Assembly: GCA_023434825.1 (NCBI GenBank)
Contig: JAEYSH010000171.1
Coordinates: forward strand, 1 to 33,885
Source of the DNA: Methanobacteriota archaeon
GTDB lineage: Archaea; Methanobacteriota; Methanobacteria; Methanobacteriales; Methanobacteriaceae
Direction of reading: 5' to 3'
DNA length: 33,885 bases
Shown: piece by piece, positions 23,131 through 32,626 of the stretch
How positions within the stretch are numbered: the first letter of the stretch is position 1
Layout of the letters: every line of letters starts with the position of its first letter
Translations under genes and position numbers: made by a program
The notes under the pieces: model-generated
Databases searched by the model: none
Told to the model about the DNA's origin: nothing
What the model saw: the letters and a program-made list of their open reading frames with translations, nothing else

Positions 23131-26100
23131 TTATTTCCTTTTTGGTACTAATATGCCACCGTAAACAGCTAATATGGCTAATATTAAGTAATTTATGGGT
23201 AATCCTGTGTTTTGCATTCCTACTGTTTTACCGGCTGCATTAACTGCTTGAACTGCATTAATTGTAATTGAACTTGTGCCTTGAGTGTTTATGTTGTAAG
23301 TGTTTGAAGAAATTGATGAACTAAATACATAAGCTCCCGGTTTATTGAACTTACCTGAGATATACAGATAAGGATCTCCTACTGGAACGTTTGCTAAAGT
23401 CCATATAATTGATGAATTAGCTGCATTAAATATCCAAGTACCATCCCCAGTGATACCATTTAAAATAAAGCCTGCGGGTAATGGAATATTAATTATTACA
23501 TTAGTTGCATTATCTGGCCCGTTATTTCCAATTTTGTATGTTAATGTAAATATTTCGCCAGTTGAAGGGTGAAGATCGCTTGAAAATATGTTAAGATACA
23601 GGTCAGAAATAGGCACGTATATGGTTTCATTGTCTTTACTCCATGGTAAATAGTCATGAGTGCTTTGAGCTGTGACATTTGCCCAATTGGTATAGTTTCC
23701 AGTACCAGTAACATTACATACAATACTTAATACACCATCTGTTCCGTTTAATAGAGTTCCTATATTCCATACTCCTGTGGCAGGATCATAAGTCCCAACA
23801 GTTGCATTTGATGAAACAAATATTAATATTGCTGGATCAAATCCAAATGTCATTTCAGGTAACTTATCAGTAATCTGCAATCCAGTTGCGGTATCTGGTC
23901 CGTTATTATGCGCTGTAATGGTGTATGTCACTAAATCATTGTAATTTGGTGTGGAATTATTTACACTTTTATTAACTGTAACATGTGCTGCTGCGTTTGC
24001 GGTGTAAGAAGCTGTTGAATTATTGTTATCATGATTTGGATCATAAGACGTTGTTTCCATAGTATCTAAACATGCAGTATTAGTAATCAGGCTGTTATTA
24101 TGTCCAATATTGGTTACATTAATCCAAACGTCATTTGAAGCTCCATTTGAGATTTCTGCCAGATAAATGGTTAAATTTTGAAGACTGGAATAATAAACCC
24201 AACCCCCGTATGGATTATTTGATGTTATTTCTAAGTAACCATCATCTGATTCTACAGGAACACAATCTGCAGGAATAATATCATTGATAGCCACCCATTC
24301 AGCATCATCAGGCCCGTTATTGGTTACTTTTAAATGAATGACAATAGTATCCTGATAATTTGCGCTTGTTATGTGATTATGATTGGTGTCTTCAAATGTT
24401 TTATTTATTGAAATATCTGCAGTTTTAAATGCGATATAAGCAGATTCAGTGTCATTTGTGGTATAAGTATCAGAAGTTGCATTAACCCTAACCGGGTTGT
24501 ATAAAGGATTTATAGCGCCTTCATTAGCATAGAAAGTAGCGGTCATTACACCAGCAAAGGTATTTGCTGTAAATAAATGAGTTATTCCACGCTTAGTAAA
24601 GCTTCCCCATGGTATTTCGAGATTAATTGTCCCATCAGGGATATGTCCTCCGATTAAATCGCCACCACCGTTAACATGGATGAAATCTGCCGTAATAGTT
24701 GAGTTTTGAGTGTTATAAATTTTGTTTGGTGTTGCATTAACGCTTAGAATAACCCAGTTTGTAGGAGGAGCAAATCCACTTATAAGAGTGCTCCAATTTG
24801 GGTTGTTTGTACCCCACCAGTTATTTTCAGCATCTAAAAAACTATCTTCATTATAAATAGCACTACACTGACCTGCAGTGTTTCCAAAAATCCGGTTAAA
24901 ATTTACAAAGCACCTTAAACCTGAACCAAAATTATAGATAGCACCACCTAAAGTTGCTGTGTTATTAGTTAATGTACAATTAATTATATCACAATTCAAA
25001 CTACCAGAACCTTCTATGTGAATATAATTGCCGATAGCACCACCACGATAGTAAGATGCACTATTGTTAATGAAAAAACAGCTAATTATTTTACAGTCAA
25101 TACTACCATAAAAACCAAAATTAGCATAACAGTGATTAAGGATAGCACCGCCAGCACCCCATGCATGGTTTTCAATGAAGGTACAATTATTTATGGTACA
25201 ATTCAAACTGACAGAACCAGAATATGCAACAATAGTGTTGATAATAGCACCACCAGAACCCCCTGCATTGTTGTTAGTGAAAGTACAGTTAGTTAAGTTA
25301 CAATTAATAATACTAACAGAATCAAGATTTATATAAAAACCGTTGAAGATAGCACCACCACCCAAACCTCCATCAGTTGCATTGTTGTTAGTGAAAGTAC
25401 AATTTTTTGCGTTTAGACTACCTAAATTAAATATAGCACCACCATAACTCGCTTTTCCGTTGTTTAGTACTATATTCTGGAGAGTAACATTTACACCAGC
25501 ATTTATATTGAATATCCTTTCAAATTGTTCTGCATCGATAATTACACTGTTTACTGTGCCTGAAATCCAATTATCTTGCATTATAACCATATTTTTATCA
25601 ATAATCAATCCCCTATTACCTGCTCCATTATAAACTCCGTTTGCAATATGTATTCTTCCGCCTGATCTTAACTCACTGATGGCTTTATTTAATGTTAAAA
25701 AGGGACTGTTTGAGCTTCCATTATTGGAGTCACTACCACCATCAGCTGCAGTTGCAACATAAACATCATCACGAACTATATGTATTGATGTTTCATTTGT
25801 TTCACTATCAACTATAGCGTTCACAATCGCGAATCCCGGCATATTATCCGCAGTAAATAGGACTCTAAGGTCTAGACCACCAGAAATAACACCAACATAT
25901 TGGTTTAAAGTTCCTAAAGTAGCACTGAGTACCACCCCTACATCTGGAACCGCGCCTAAACTAGAAGTATCATCGCCATTGGAATTATACTTTAAAGTAA
26001 CATAAACGGCTGAATTTTCAAATATTCCAATTAGATATGGAATAGCATTGATTCTAAGCACTATCCAGGGATCTGCATCTACAAATCCGCTCTGCACACT

Positions 26101-28416
26101 AATTAAGTTTGGTACGATCATAGGGTCGTCATTATTTCCCCACCAGTTATTAATAGCATTTACTGTTCCATTATGACAGTTTAGGGCAGTTCCATTAGCT
26201 GCTGTGTTTCCAACGATCCTGTTGAAGTGGATTTCATTAGTACCCCCATCATTGTAGATTGCACCGCCAGAATTAATCGCAGTATTATTATTGAAAGTAC
26301 AGCTATTAATGGCGCAGGTGCCTTCATTAGCGATAGCACCGCCACAGTTTGCGTTGTTACCTATGAATATATTATTCATCACGTTATTGGTCAAGAAACC
26401 TGAGTCACGATCATTGAAGATGGCACCACCATGACCATAAATTCCAGATGCAATGTTGCCAGTGAAAGTACAATTTTCAACATTGCTGGTCAAATTACCA
26501 TAAATACCATTACCATTTGCATTATAAATGGCACCGCCGGCCCAATATGCAATGTTATCCCTGAAAGTACAATTAATCACATTACTAGTCCAAGAAGCGC
26601 CGTTATTATTCATATTGCAGATGGCGCCCCCGCCCAATATTGCAATGTTGCTTATGAAAGTACTATTCTCAATAGCAATATTCAAAGAGATGCAAGGATC
26701 ACATTCGTTTTCGATAGCGCCGCCCCAATCAGCAGTGTTACCTACGAAAGTACTATTACTTACAAGATTAGTCAAAGAACCGTCTGCAAAACATTTATTT
26801 CGGATAGCACCTCCGACAGATGCATTGTTACCAGTAAAAGTACAATTCTCAATATTAATTGTTAAAGAACTTGACCAGCAGTAACTGCAAATAGCACCCC
26901 CATACTCCGCGTTATTACCTATAAAAGTACTATCAGTACAGGTTAAATTACTATCCTCATTATATATAACTCCCCCATTAATTGCAGAGTTATTATTGAA
27001 TACACATTCAGCCATGGTACTGGTAATAGGAGTTAAACCGCCAGTGACATCGTATTTATTATAGATAGCTCCACCGGAATTTGTTGCAGTGTTGTTATTG
27101 AATGTGCAACCAGACATATTACATGTAATAGAACCGGCAGAACCACTGTAATGAACATAACAATAATTATAGATAGCTCCACCTTCATTTGCAGTGTTGT
27201 TATTGAATTTACAGTTAGTTAAAATGCAAGTAACAAGACCAGAACCCATATTAGTCTCTGAAAGGATGCTAAAGCGGTTATAAATAGCACCACCGCTGCC
27301 ATAATTTACAGAGGCACTGTTGCCTATAAAAGTACTATTTATAATATTCAAAGCAGGCCCATTAAGTTCTGATGAATTACCCCAATTACAGATAGCTCCA
27401 CCGTCGCCTCTTGCATTGTTTCCTGTAAAAGTGCAATTTTCTATGGTACACGTATGTACATAATGCATGATAGCTCCAGCAGCAGCATTAGCTGTGTTAT
27501 TGATGAAATTACTGTCACTAATAGCTAAAATACCATAGTTCATGATAGCTCCACCATAATTTCCAGTATTGTTTGTAAAATCACTACCAGTTATTGTGCA
27601 ATAACAATAATAGTTATTCCAGATAGCACCGCCACCAGTATCACTTGCAACATTATTAGTAAAAGTACAATCATTTAAAATGCAAATACTATACTGATTA
27701 TTCATAATAGCTCCACCATAATAATGTCCAGTGTTATTGAGGAAAGAACATCCATTAGCATTCAAAGTAGCAGTATGTAAACCTGCATCAGAATGAGGAT
27801 TACCATTGTAGATAGCGCCTCCACCATCCCAATTTGCATTGTTACCAGTGAAAGTACAATTAGTCAAAGTTAATGTACCATTCATTGTATTATAAATAGC
27901 ACCACCATCATTACTTGCTGTGTTATTAATGAAAGTACAATTCGCTACTGTTAAATTTCCTATATTATATATTGCACCACCATTACTATGAGGATATAAT
28001 GTTGCATTCCCACCTTTTAGGGTTAAATCCCGGATTAAAACATTAAATCCAGATGCAATATTAAATATCCAGTTTTTATTTTCCCCATCAATTATGGTTC
28101 CAGTTTGGCTATCACCGATAATAGTCATATTCTTATTTATTATTATATTGGTGTTTTTTTCACCTTTATAGGTCCCATTAGCAATATTTATTGTTCCATT
28201 AGCGTTAACAGTTCCTGTTGCGTTTTGAATGCTGAGTTTAGGCGTATTCCATGAGAAACCATCATTTGCATCACTACCATTATTAGCAACATAAATAGTG
28301 TCATTATCAGCAGCAGAAACAGTATTTAAACTGAAAAACAAAGCCAGAACTATAAGCAGTAAAGGAATAAAAAGTATAGTTTTATTTGTAATCGTTTGTT
28401 TTCTTATCTTTTTCAC
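23131..28416 (-). CDS. adhesin-like protein, two parallel beta-helices and three DUF11 domains
   Basis: A 1761-residue surface protein. Residues 1-35 are a signal peptide (hydrophobic core ending in VSA). Helix 1 (about 40-760) has 20 rungs carrying GGAI or close variants with NCTF-type strands and ends in an NNWWG motif near 757. Helix 2 (about 884-1205) has six such rungs and another NNWWG. Each helix opens with the same sequence type: IYVANNGSD or VYVATAADG, then INIANGTY or IHIANGVY. A linker follows each. Three DUF11 repeats start near 1330, 1475 and 1601. The C-terminus is a membrane anchor (LPINYLILAILAVYGGILVP) with a basic tail. The type is typical of Methanobrevibacter and Methanobacterium adhesins. 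The start is GTG; the GGGGTGA there is both start codon and best ribosome-site match. Confidence 0.9.
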   Translation of the reverse strand: MKKIRKQTITNKTILFIPLLLIVLALFFSLNTVSAADNDTIYVANNGSDANDGFSWNTPKLSIQNATGTVNANGTINIANGTYKGEKNTNIIINKNMTIIGDSQTGTIIDGENKNWIFNIASGFNVLIRDLTLKGGNATLYPHSNGGAIYNIGNLTVANCTFINNTASNDGGAIYNTMNGTLTLTNCTFTGNNANWDGGGAIYNGNPHSDAGLHTATLNANGCSFLNNTGHYYGGAIMNNQYSICILNDCTFTNNVASDTGGGAIWNNYYCYCTITGSDFTNNTGNYGGAIMNYGILAISDSNFINNTANAAAGAIMHYVHTCTIENCTFTGNNARGDGGAICNWGNSSELNGPALNIINSTFIGNSASVNYGSGGAIYNRFSILSETNMGSGLVTCILTNCKFNNNTANEGGAIYNYCYVHYSGSAGSITCNMSGCTFNNNTATNSGGAIYNKYDVTGGLTPITSTMAECVFNNNSAINGGVIYNEDSNLTCTDSTFIGNNAEYGGAICSYCWSSSLTINIENCTFTGNNASVGGAIRNKCFADGSLTNLVSNSTFVGNTADWGGAIENECDPCISLNIAIENSTFISNIAILGGGAICNMNNNGASWTSNVINCTFRDNIAYWAGGAIYNANGNGIYGNLTSNVENCTFTGNIASGIYGHGGAIFNDRDSGFLTNNVMNNIFIGNNANCGGAIANEGTCAINSCTFNNNTAINSGGAIYNDGGTNEIHFNRIVGNTAANGTALNCHNGTVNAINNWWGNNDDPMIVPNLISVQSGFVDADPWIVLRINAIPYLIGIFENSAVYVTLKYNSNGDDTSSLGAVPDVGVVLSATLGTLNQYVGVISGGLDLRVLFTADNMPGFAIVNAIVDSETNETSIHIVRDDVYVATAADGGSDSNNGSSNSPFLTLNKAISELRSGGRIHIANGVYNGAGNRGLIIDKNMVIMQDNWISGTVNSVIIDAEQFERIFNINAGVNVTLQNIVLNNGKASYGGAIFNLGSLNAKNCTFTNNNATDGGLGGGAIFNGFYINLDSVSIINCNLTNCTFTNNNAGGSGGAIINTIVAYSGSVSLNCTINNCTFIENHAWGAGGAILNHCYANFGFYGSIDCKIISCFFINNSASYYRGGAIGNYIHIEGSGSLNCDIINCTLTNNTATLGGAIYNFGSGLRCFVNFNRIFGNTAGQCSAIYNEDSFLDAENNWWGTNNPNWSTLISGFAPPTNWVILSVNATPNKIYNTQNSTITADFIHVNGGGDLIGGHIPDGTINLEIPWGSFTKRGITHLFTANTFAGVMTATFYANEGAINPLYNPVRVNATSDTYTTNDTESAYIAFKTADISINKTFEDTNHNHITSANYQDTIVIHLKVTNNGPDDAEWVAINDIIPADCVPVESDDGYLEITSNNPYGGWVYYSSLQNLTIYLAEISNGASNDVWINVTNIGHNNSLITNTACLDTMETTSYDPNHDNNNSTASYTANAAAHVTVNKSVNNSTPNYNDLVTYTITAHNNGPDTATGLQITDKLPEMTFGFDPAILIFVSSNATVGTYDPATGVWNIGTLLNGTDGVLSIVCNVTGTGNYTNWANVTAQSTHDYLPWSKDNETIYVPISDLYLNIFSSDLHPSTGEIFTLTYKIGNNGPDNATNVIINIPLPAGFILNGITGDGTWIFNAANSSIIWTLANVPVGDPYLYISGKFNKPGAYVFSSSISSNTYNINTQGTSSITINAVQAVNAAGKTVGMQNTGLPINYLILAILAVYGGILVPKRK

Positions 28417-28636
28417 CCCTTTTACAGCTAATTAAAGAAATTATTAAGAATTAATCGAAATTTAGTGTATGGTGCACTTCAAAAAGATATAATTGAGGTG
28501 AAAAAGCCCATCGACTCCAGATTTTATATGTTAGTAATCATTATCTTCAAAAAGAAGTTAGTATTAGCTACTATTAATATTTAACTAAAATTAATCAATT
28601 TAAAATTAAAACTTAAATTTAATAATCATTTAAATC

Positions 28637-29014
28637 CTATTTAAAGTAATACCAGTAATTTCCACCAGTTTCTCTTTGAATATCCTCATCAGTTGTGAAT
28701 GCTATCTGAATTTCCCCCAAAACATCTTCTGGATATCCATTATTCTTCAATTCCCGCAGTGTTAATATTTTTAAATCATCCAACATGCCAATATTCTCTG
28801 CTTCTTTTAAATCAACGTCTTTTTCAAATAAATACCATATTACCAGATATTTAGGGTTAATATCTATTGAACCATAATGAAATTTACTAAAAATTTCTGG
28901 TTTTTTGTCTTTTACCTGTTCCATTACTCTATTTATTGAAGTGTTTATAATTCGGCTGAATTTAAGTTCAATTTTTCTTTCAGCATCCCATTCATGTTTT
29001 AATTTATCATCCAT
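28637..29014 (-). CDS. hypothetical protein
   Basis: A 125-residue protein I do not recognise. It is charged and has no membrane segment: a helical N-terminal half (MDDKLKHEWDAERKIELKFS, INRVMEQVKDKKP), then strands (IDINPKYLVIWYLFE) and a C-terminal segment ending TGGNYWYYFK. No catalytic motif stands out. GGAAAG precedes the ATG. It lies upstream of the adhesin gene with a 220-base gap, so it is probably transcribed separately. Confidence 0.6.
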   Translation of the reverse strand: MDDKLKHEWDAERKIELKFSRIINTSINRVMEQVKDKKPEIFSKFHYGSIDINPKYLVIWYLFEKDVDLKEAENIGMLDDLKILTLRELKNNGYPEDVLGEIQIAFTTDEDIQRETGGNYWYYFK

Positions 29015-29103
29015 TTTCTCTTTCCATTATTTTATTCATCTGAATGAGTTAATCTTCATATATTTTACCAAAGAATAAATACTATGCTCAAAAATTAATA
29101 AAC

Positions 29104-29610
29104 ATGTCCAATTGCTGTTATGAAGATTATCCTTTATGGATAGTCTTATTATCCAATCTGCTTTCAATATCAATTTATATTATCGGCGCTTACATTATTT
29201 CAGGTTTAGGGTTAATTTACAGTGTAATTTATCTTTTCTATTGTCTTTTTTTGGAGATTCGCATTTTAAAAATTAGCTGTACAAATTGCTACTATTATGG
29301 CAAAGCCTGTGGTTTTGGTAAAGGTAAGATAAGCGCTCTATTCTTCAAAAAAGGAGATACATCTAAATTTAATGAGAGAGAAATAAACTGGAAAGACATG
29401 ATCCCCGATATGTTGATTTTTATTATCCCTTTAATTGCCGGAATTCTAATTTTAATTTATAATTTCTCTTGGTTTATTTTATTATTGATTATAATCTTAC
29501 TGATCCTTTCATTTGCAGGTAATGCAATTATAAGGGGCTTTTTAACATGTAAAATGTGTAAACAACGTGAATCAGGTTGTCCTGCTGAAAAATTGTTCCA
29601 AAAATCATGA
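29104..29610 (+). CDS. membrane protein with two C-x2-C-x6-C motifs
   Basis: A 168-residue protein with four predicted membrane helices. Two cytoplasmic-looking cysteine knuckles have the same spacing: CTNCYYYGKAC, between helix pairs, and CKMCKQRESGC, near the C-terminus. Both are C-x2-C-x6-C. Between them is the loop GFGKGKISALFFKKGD. The arrangement suggests a metal or Fe-S site made by both knuckles, which is inference. This is an uncharacterised family I associate with methanogens. No Shine-Dalgarno precedes the ATG, so the message may be leaderless. Its stop is 4 bases from the convergent hydrolase gene. Confidence 0.7.
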   Translation: MSNCCYEDYPLWIVLLSNLLSISIYIIGAYIISGLGLIYSVIYLFYCLFLEIRILKISCTNCYYYGKACGFGKGKISALFFKKGDTSKFNEREINWKDMIPDMLIFIIPLIAGILILIYNFSWFILLLIIILLILSFAGNAIIRGFLTCKMCKQRESGCPAEKLFQKS

Positions 29611-29614
29611 AAAG

Positions 29615-30406
29615 TTACACATTTATTGATTTAATACCCGGAGGTAATTTAACATCATTTAACCATTTTCTTAAAACATTATTAAATAGTTCCGGGTTTT
29701 CTATGTTCCATAAATGCCCTACTTTTAAAGCGATAGCTCCATCAGACATTGGAAGCTCATTTAAGAGGTTATTCATTGATTCTTTGATTATTATGAAATC
29801 CTTTTGCCCGACCATTACAAGAACGGGTACATTAGCATTTTTAAGATTTCCGGGAATCTCAAAAAGCATATTTTCTCTAATAATTCCATCTAAAGAATCT
29901 GGTTCAATAACATATGTGGATTCCTTAAATTTACCGCGGAGATTTTTGGGTATGTTGTAAGACCTCACATAGCTCATTATACGAATAGTTTTATTTTTTT
30001 CAGGCAAGTATGTCTCAATAAGATAATCTAAGAGATTTAAAAAATTATCAGATGGTTCAAAACTACGTGCGACAGCCCCACTGATAAAAACATGATCTAC
30101 GACTTCAGGAGCAGTGTTTAAAATTTCTAGTATAACTTGAGCACCTAATGACAATCCCACAAGATGGGCTTTTCCATTTTTCGCCTTATCTTTGATTATA
30201 TCAATAATCTTGTCTGCAGTGTTTTTAATGGTGAAATGTTTCAGGAATACACTTTTTCCGTGACATGGTAAGTCGGGAACAATGCAATGATAATCATTGA
30301 ATGCTTCAATCTGTTTATCCCACATCCAACCCGCCATTCCTTCCGAGTGGAGGAATATAATAGTTTCATCGTTGTTTTTACCAGTTTCTCTCATGTATAA
30401 ATCCAT
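29615..30406 (-). CDS. alpha/beta hydrolase
   Basis: A 263-residue alpha/beta hydrolase fold protein. The oxyanion region is IIFLHSEGMAGWMWD, where the usual H-G is H-S. The nucleophile elbow is GLSLGAQV, the acid is in MVGQKDF, and the His is in KVGHLWNIENPELF. No lid domain is large. Esterase, lipase or C-C hydrolase activity is possible; the substrate is unknown. AGGAGAT precedes the ATG. It is preceded by a T-rich hairpin at the end of the YhgE gene and stands alone. Confidence 0.88.
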   Translation of the reverse strand: MDLYMRETGKNNDETIIFLHSEGMAGWMWDKQIEAFNDYHCIVPDLPCHGKSVFLKHFTIKNTADKIIDIIKDKAKNGKAHLVGLSLGAQVILEILNTAPEVVDHVFISGAVARSFEPSDNFLNLLDYLIETYLPEKNKTIRIMSYVRSYNIPKNLRGKFKESTYVIEPDSLDGIIRENMLFEIPGNLKNANVPVLVMVGQKDFIIIKESMNNLLNELPMSDGAIALKVGHLWNIENPELFNNVLRKWLNDVKLPPGIKSINV

Positions 30407-30463
30407 AGTTTATCTCCTAAAAACTAGATTTATACTACTTATTTAATTAATTTTTATAATACT

Positions 30464-30508
30464 CAAAAAAAAGAAATTATAGATGAGATAATATAAAAAT
30501 CATCTCAT
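30464..30508 (-). terminator. hairpin plus T-tract after YhgE/Pip gene
   Basis: A 7-bp inverted repeat ATGAGAT/ATCTCAT (30483-30489 with 30502-30508) begins 11 bases after the YhgE/Pip stop. In the minus-strand direction a run of eight Ts follows. It probably ends that transcript, although archaeal termination relies mostly on the T-tract. Confidence 0.45.
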
Positions 30509-30518
30509 TTGTACGTGA

Positions 30519-32426
30519 CTAAAACAACCCACTGTCTTTTAATTTTCCTTCCATCCACATTGCCCTTTTATCTACCTTTTCCTTAATTAATAATGTTAAA
30601 AGGAAAGTGGCAATAGGGAATATTGCTAACATCGCAATATTATACCAGAAAATAGGCCATATCACTCCACCAACAACTTCACGCAATGCTCCAACAGCAT
30701 AGGACAATGGTAAAAATGGATGTATGGACTGGAAAAATGGTGGGAGAATTTCCACCGGGAAAATCCCGCCTGTTGCAGTGATTTGCAATACTAATATAAT
30801 AATTGCAATCGCTTTTCCGGCATTTCCAAAGGCCGATGTTAACGAATAAACCACAATCATGGCACATAAACCTATATACAACGTGGTTAGGGTAAATAGC
30901 AATGCGGAAGTCATCTGAACATGTAATAATATTGATCCAATTGCTACTAGAATTGCCTGTATTGTTCCAATTATAATAAACAGACCCATTCGCCCAATAA
31001 ATACACTTTCAGCAGTATAAGTTTTAATACCTTTTTTTATCCTCATGGTAATCATTGCAATTGCTATAATACATCCAATCCATAAAGAAATAGGTATATA
31101 AAACGGAGCAAGAGCAGAACCATAAGTATCCACTTGATACATTCTATTTTTTTCAAGTTTAACAGGACTTTCAAAGTAACTCTGCACATCATCCTGATTC
31201 ATATCTGAAAATGCTATTAACTGATCTATGTCCCCTTCGTTGATTGAATTAAGCTTCAGTGCAGCTGTTTGGATTGCACTCCTGATTTCAGGCCATTTAG
31301 AGTTAACTAATGTTAATTTTGAAGATGCTTCAGTGATTTTATTGTTTATATCATCCTTATTATTTGCTAAAAAGTTAATAGCAGTAGTCATTTCATCTAT
31401 TGCACTTTTTAATTCCGCTAATTTCCCCTGTGGATTCTTACCATCTTTTATTGCTGCCTCAATTTCCTGCAGAATTCCAAGTACTTTAGTTACTTTTGCA
31501 ATATTTGTTTCAACCTGTGTAATTATTGGTTTTAAGCTCTGATCACCTGTTGCATTATATAATGCAGTTAAAGCAGCGTCTGTAGTTTTTAATGCGACGA
31601 GCATGTCATTAGCTGCGTTTTCCATGCTTTGAACTGTAGTTAAAGCTTCCTGTGGATTAGTTGTAATTTGATTATATAGTGTATCATATTCTGTTTTGAT
31701 ACTGTTAGCTTGTTTCTGTGCTTCTGGAAGTTCTGCGCTTATTTTAGGCCAGATAGTATTTGCTGTAGCCATATCTGAATTTGCTTCAGAAATACTTTTA
31801 TCTATATTTCCCAAATTGTTATTCAGTTCATTTATAAAAGATTTAGTCTTTAAGAGGTCTGCTTTGTTCTCTTTAGCCAATTCGCCCACATTGCTAAGTT
31901 TACCGAATATGATTCCATCAATGGTTTTAATTACTTCATTATTGATTTTTGTCTGAACTGCATCGGCACCCGCATTAGTAAGCCTTGGTGCAACGGGATT
32001 CAGCTTGTCATTAACTATATAATCTATTTTAGCTTGATGAGGAGTAGACGTTTGGATTGAAAGTAATTGTTCGCTGAAATTACCTGGAATTACCAACGCG
32101 GCATAATAATCACCATTTCTAACTCCATTTATTGCGGTTTCCTTATCAACAAACTGCCATTTAAAGTTTGTATTGTTTTTAAGTTCATCAACTAATAGAT
32201 TTCCTACATTATAATCTGTTCCCTGATAATTATAGCCCGAATCTCCATTAGCCACTGCAATTTTAATATTATCTGTTTGGGCATATGGATCCCATGTTGC
32301 TTCCATATTAAGCAACGCATAAAGTGATGGTATGATAATAATTGCTGTTAACACTATTAAAACTACAGGATTATTTTTTATGGCTTTTAAATCATTTTTA
32401 AATATTTCTCTTGCGCCTTTTATCAT
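30519..32426 (-). CDS. YhgE/Pip family membrane exporter-like protein
   Basis: A 635-residue protein. Residues 20-42 are an N-terminal membrane helix (PVVLIVLTAIIIIPSLYALL). It is followed by the YhgE N-domain (NMEATWDPYAQTDNIKIAVA, GDYYAALVIPGNFSEQLLS), a long helical, probably external stretch (about 180-410), and five to six membrane helices in the C-terminal third (MRIKKGIKTY, GGIFPVEILPPFFQSIHPFLP). This is the YhgE/Pip layout, related to ABC-2 type export membrane proteins. The substrate is unknown. AAGGAAGG precedes the ATG. Two GTAGTT-type sites flank its TATA box, and a TrmB regulator lies immediately upstream. Confidence 0.88.
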   Translation of the reverse strand: MIKGAREIFKNDLKAIKNNPVVLIVLTAIIIIPSLYALLNMEATWDPYAQTDNIKIAVANGDSGYNYQGTDYNVGNLLVDELKNNTNFKWQFVDKETAINGVRNGDYYAALVIPGNFSEQLLSIQTSTPHQAKIDYIVNDKLNPVAPRLTNAGADAVQTKINNEVIKTIDGIIFGKLSNVGELAKENKADLLKTKSFINELNNNLGNIDKSISEANSDMATANTIWPKISAELPEAQKQANSIKTEYDTLYNQITTNPQEALTTVQSMENAANDMLVALKTTDAALTALYNATGDQSLKPIITQVETNIAKVTKVLGILQEIEAAIKDGKNPQGKLAELKSAIDEMTTAINFLANNKDDINNKITEASSKLTLVNSKWPEIRSAIQTAALKLNSINEGDIDQLIAFSDMNQDDVQSYFESPVKLEKNRMYQVDTYGSALAPFYIPISLWIGCIIAIAMITMRIKKGIKTYTAESVFIGRMGLFIIIGTIQAILVAIGSILLHVQMTSALLFTLTTLYIGLCAMIVVYSLTSAFGNAGKAIAIIILVLQITATGGIFPVEILPPFFQSIHPFLPLSYAVGALREVVGGVIWPIFWYNIAMLAIFPIATFLLTLLIKEKVDKRAMWMEGKLKDSGLF

Positions 32427-32474
32427 TTAATCCTTCCTTGAGTTTAAATTTTGATCTTTATAATTTTGATTTTA

Positions 32475-32494
32475 GTAGTTATGCGAATGACTAC
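32475..32494. promoter_or_regulatory. operator-like site 1 (YhgE/Pip promoter)
   Basis: The 20-bp dyad GTAGTTATGCGAATGACTAC has 5-bp outer arms (GTAGT/ACTAC) and an inner AT/AT. It is located about 10 bases downstream of the expected transcription start of the YhgE/Pip gene (TATA box TTTATATA on the minus strand, 32525-32532). It matches sites 2 and 3. Confidence 0.65.
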
Positions 32495-32543
32495 CGATTA
32501 AGAAAATATATAGTACCCACCCAGTATATAAAGTTTACTGTGA

Positions 32544-32563
32544 GTAGTTATGTTAAAAACTAC
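32544..32563. promoter_or_regulatory. operator-like site 2 (YhgE/Pip promoter)
   Basis: GTAGTT-N8-AACTAC with perfect 6-bp arms, 11 bases upstream of the YhgE/Pip TATA box on its minus-strand template. The total length is the same as site 1, and the two centres lie 69 bp apart, on either side of the TATA box. Confidence 0.7.
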
Positions 32564-32626
32564 CCACTTACAAATTAAAAATTTTGGATAATAACTAAAA
32601 ATAATTAAAAAAAATGGTTATTTATT

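Noticed and set aside
25018..26884. Plus-strand open frames within the adhesin gene
   Set aside because: They are low-complexity antisense shadows of the beta-helix repeats and lack ribosome sites.
23131..28416. Repeated DNA (AATAGCACCACC type) looking like a repeat array or CRISPR
   Set aside because: The repeats are in frame and encode the GGAI rungs of the adhesin; spacing varies and there is no constant repeat-spacer pattern.
28498..28584. A 28-codon plus-strand frame starting GTG upstream of the adhesin gene (KKPIDSRFYMLVIIIFKKKL)
   Set aside because: Hydrophobic and basic like a small membrane peptide, but it has no separate ribosome site and is short enough to occur by chance in a 220-base gap.
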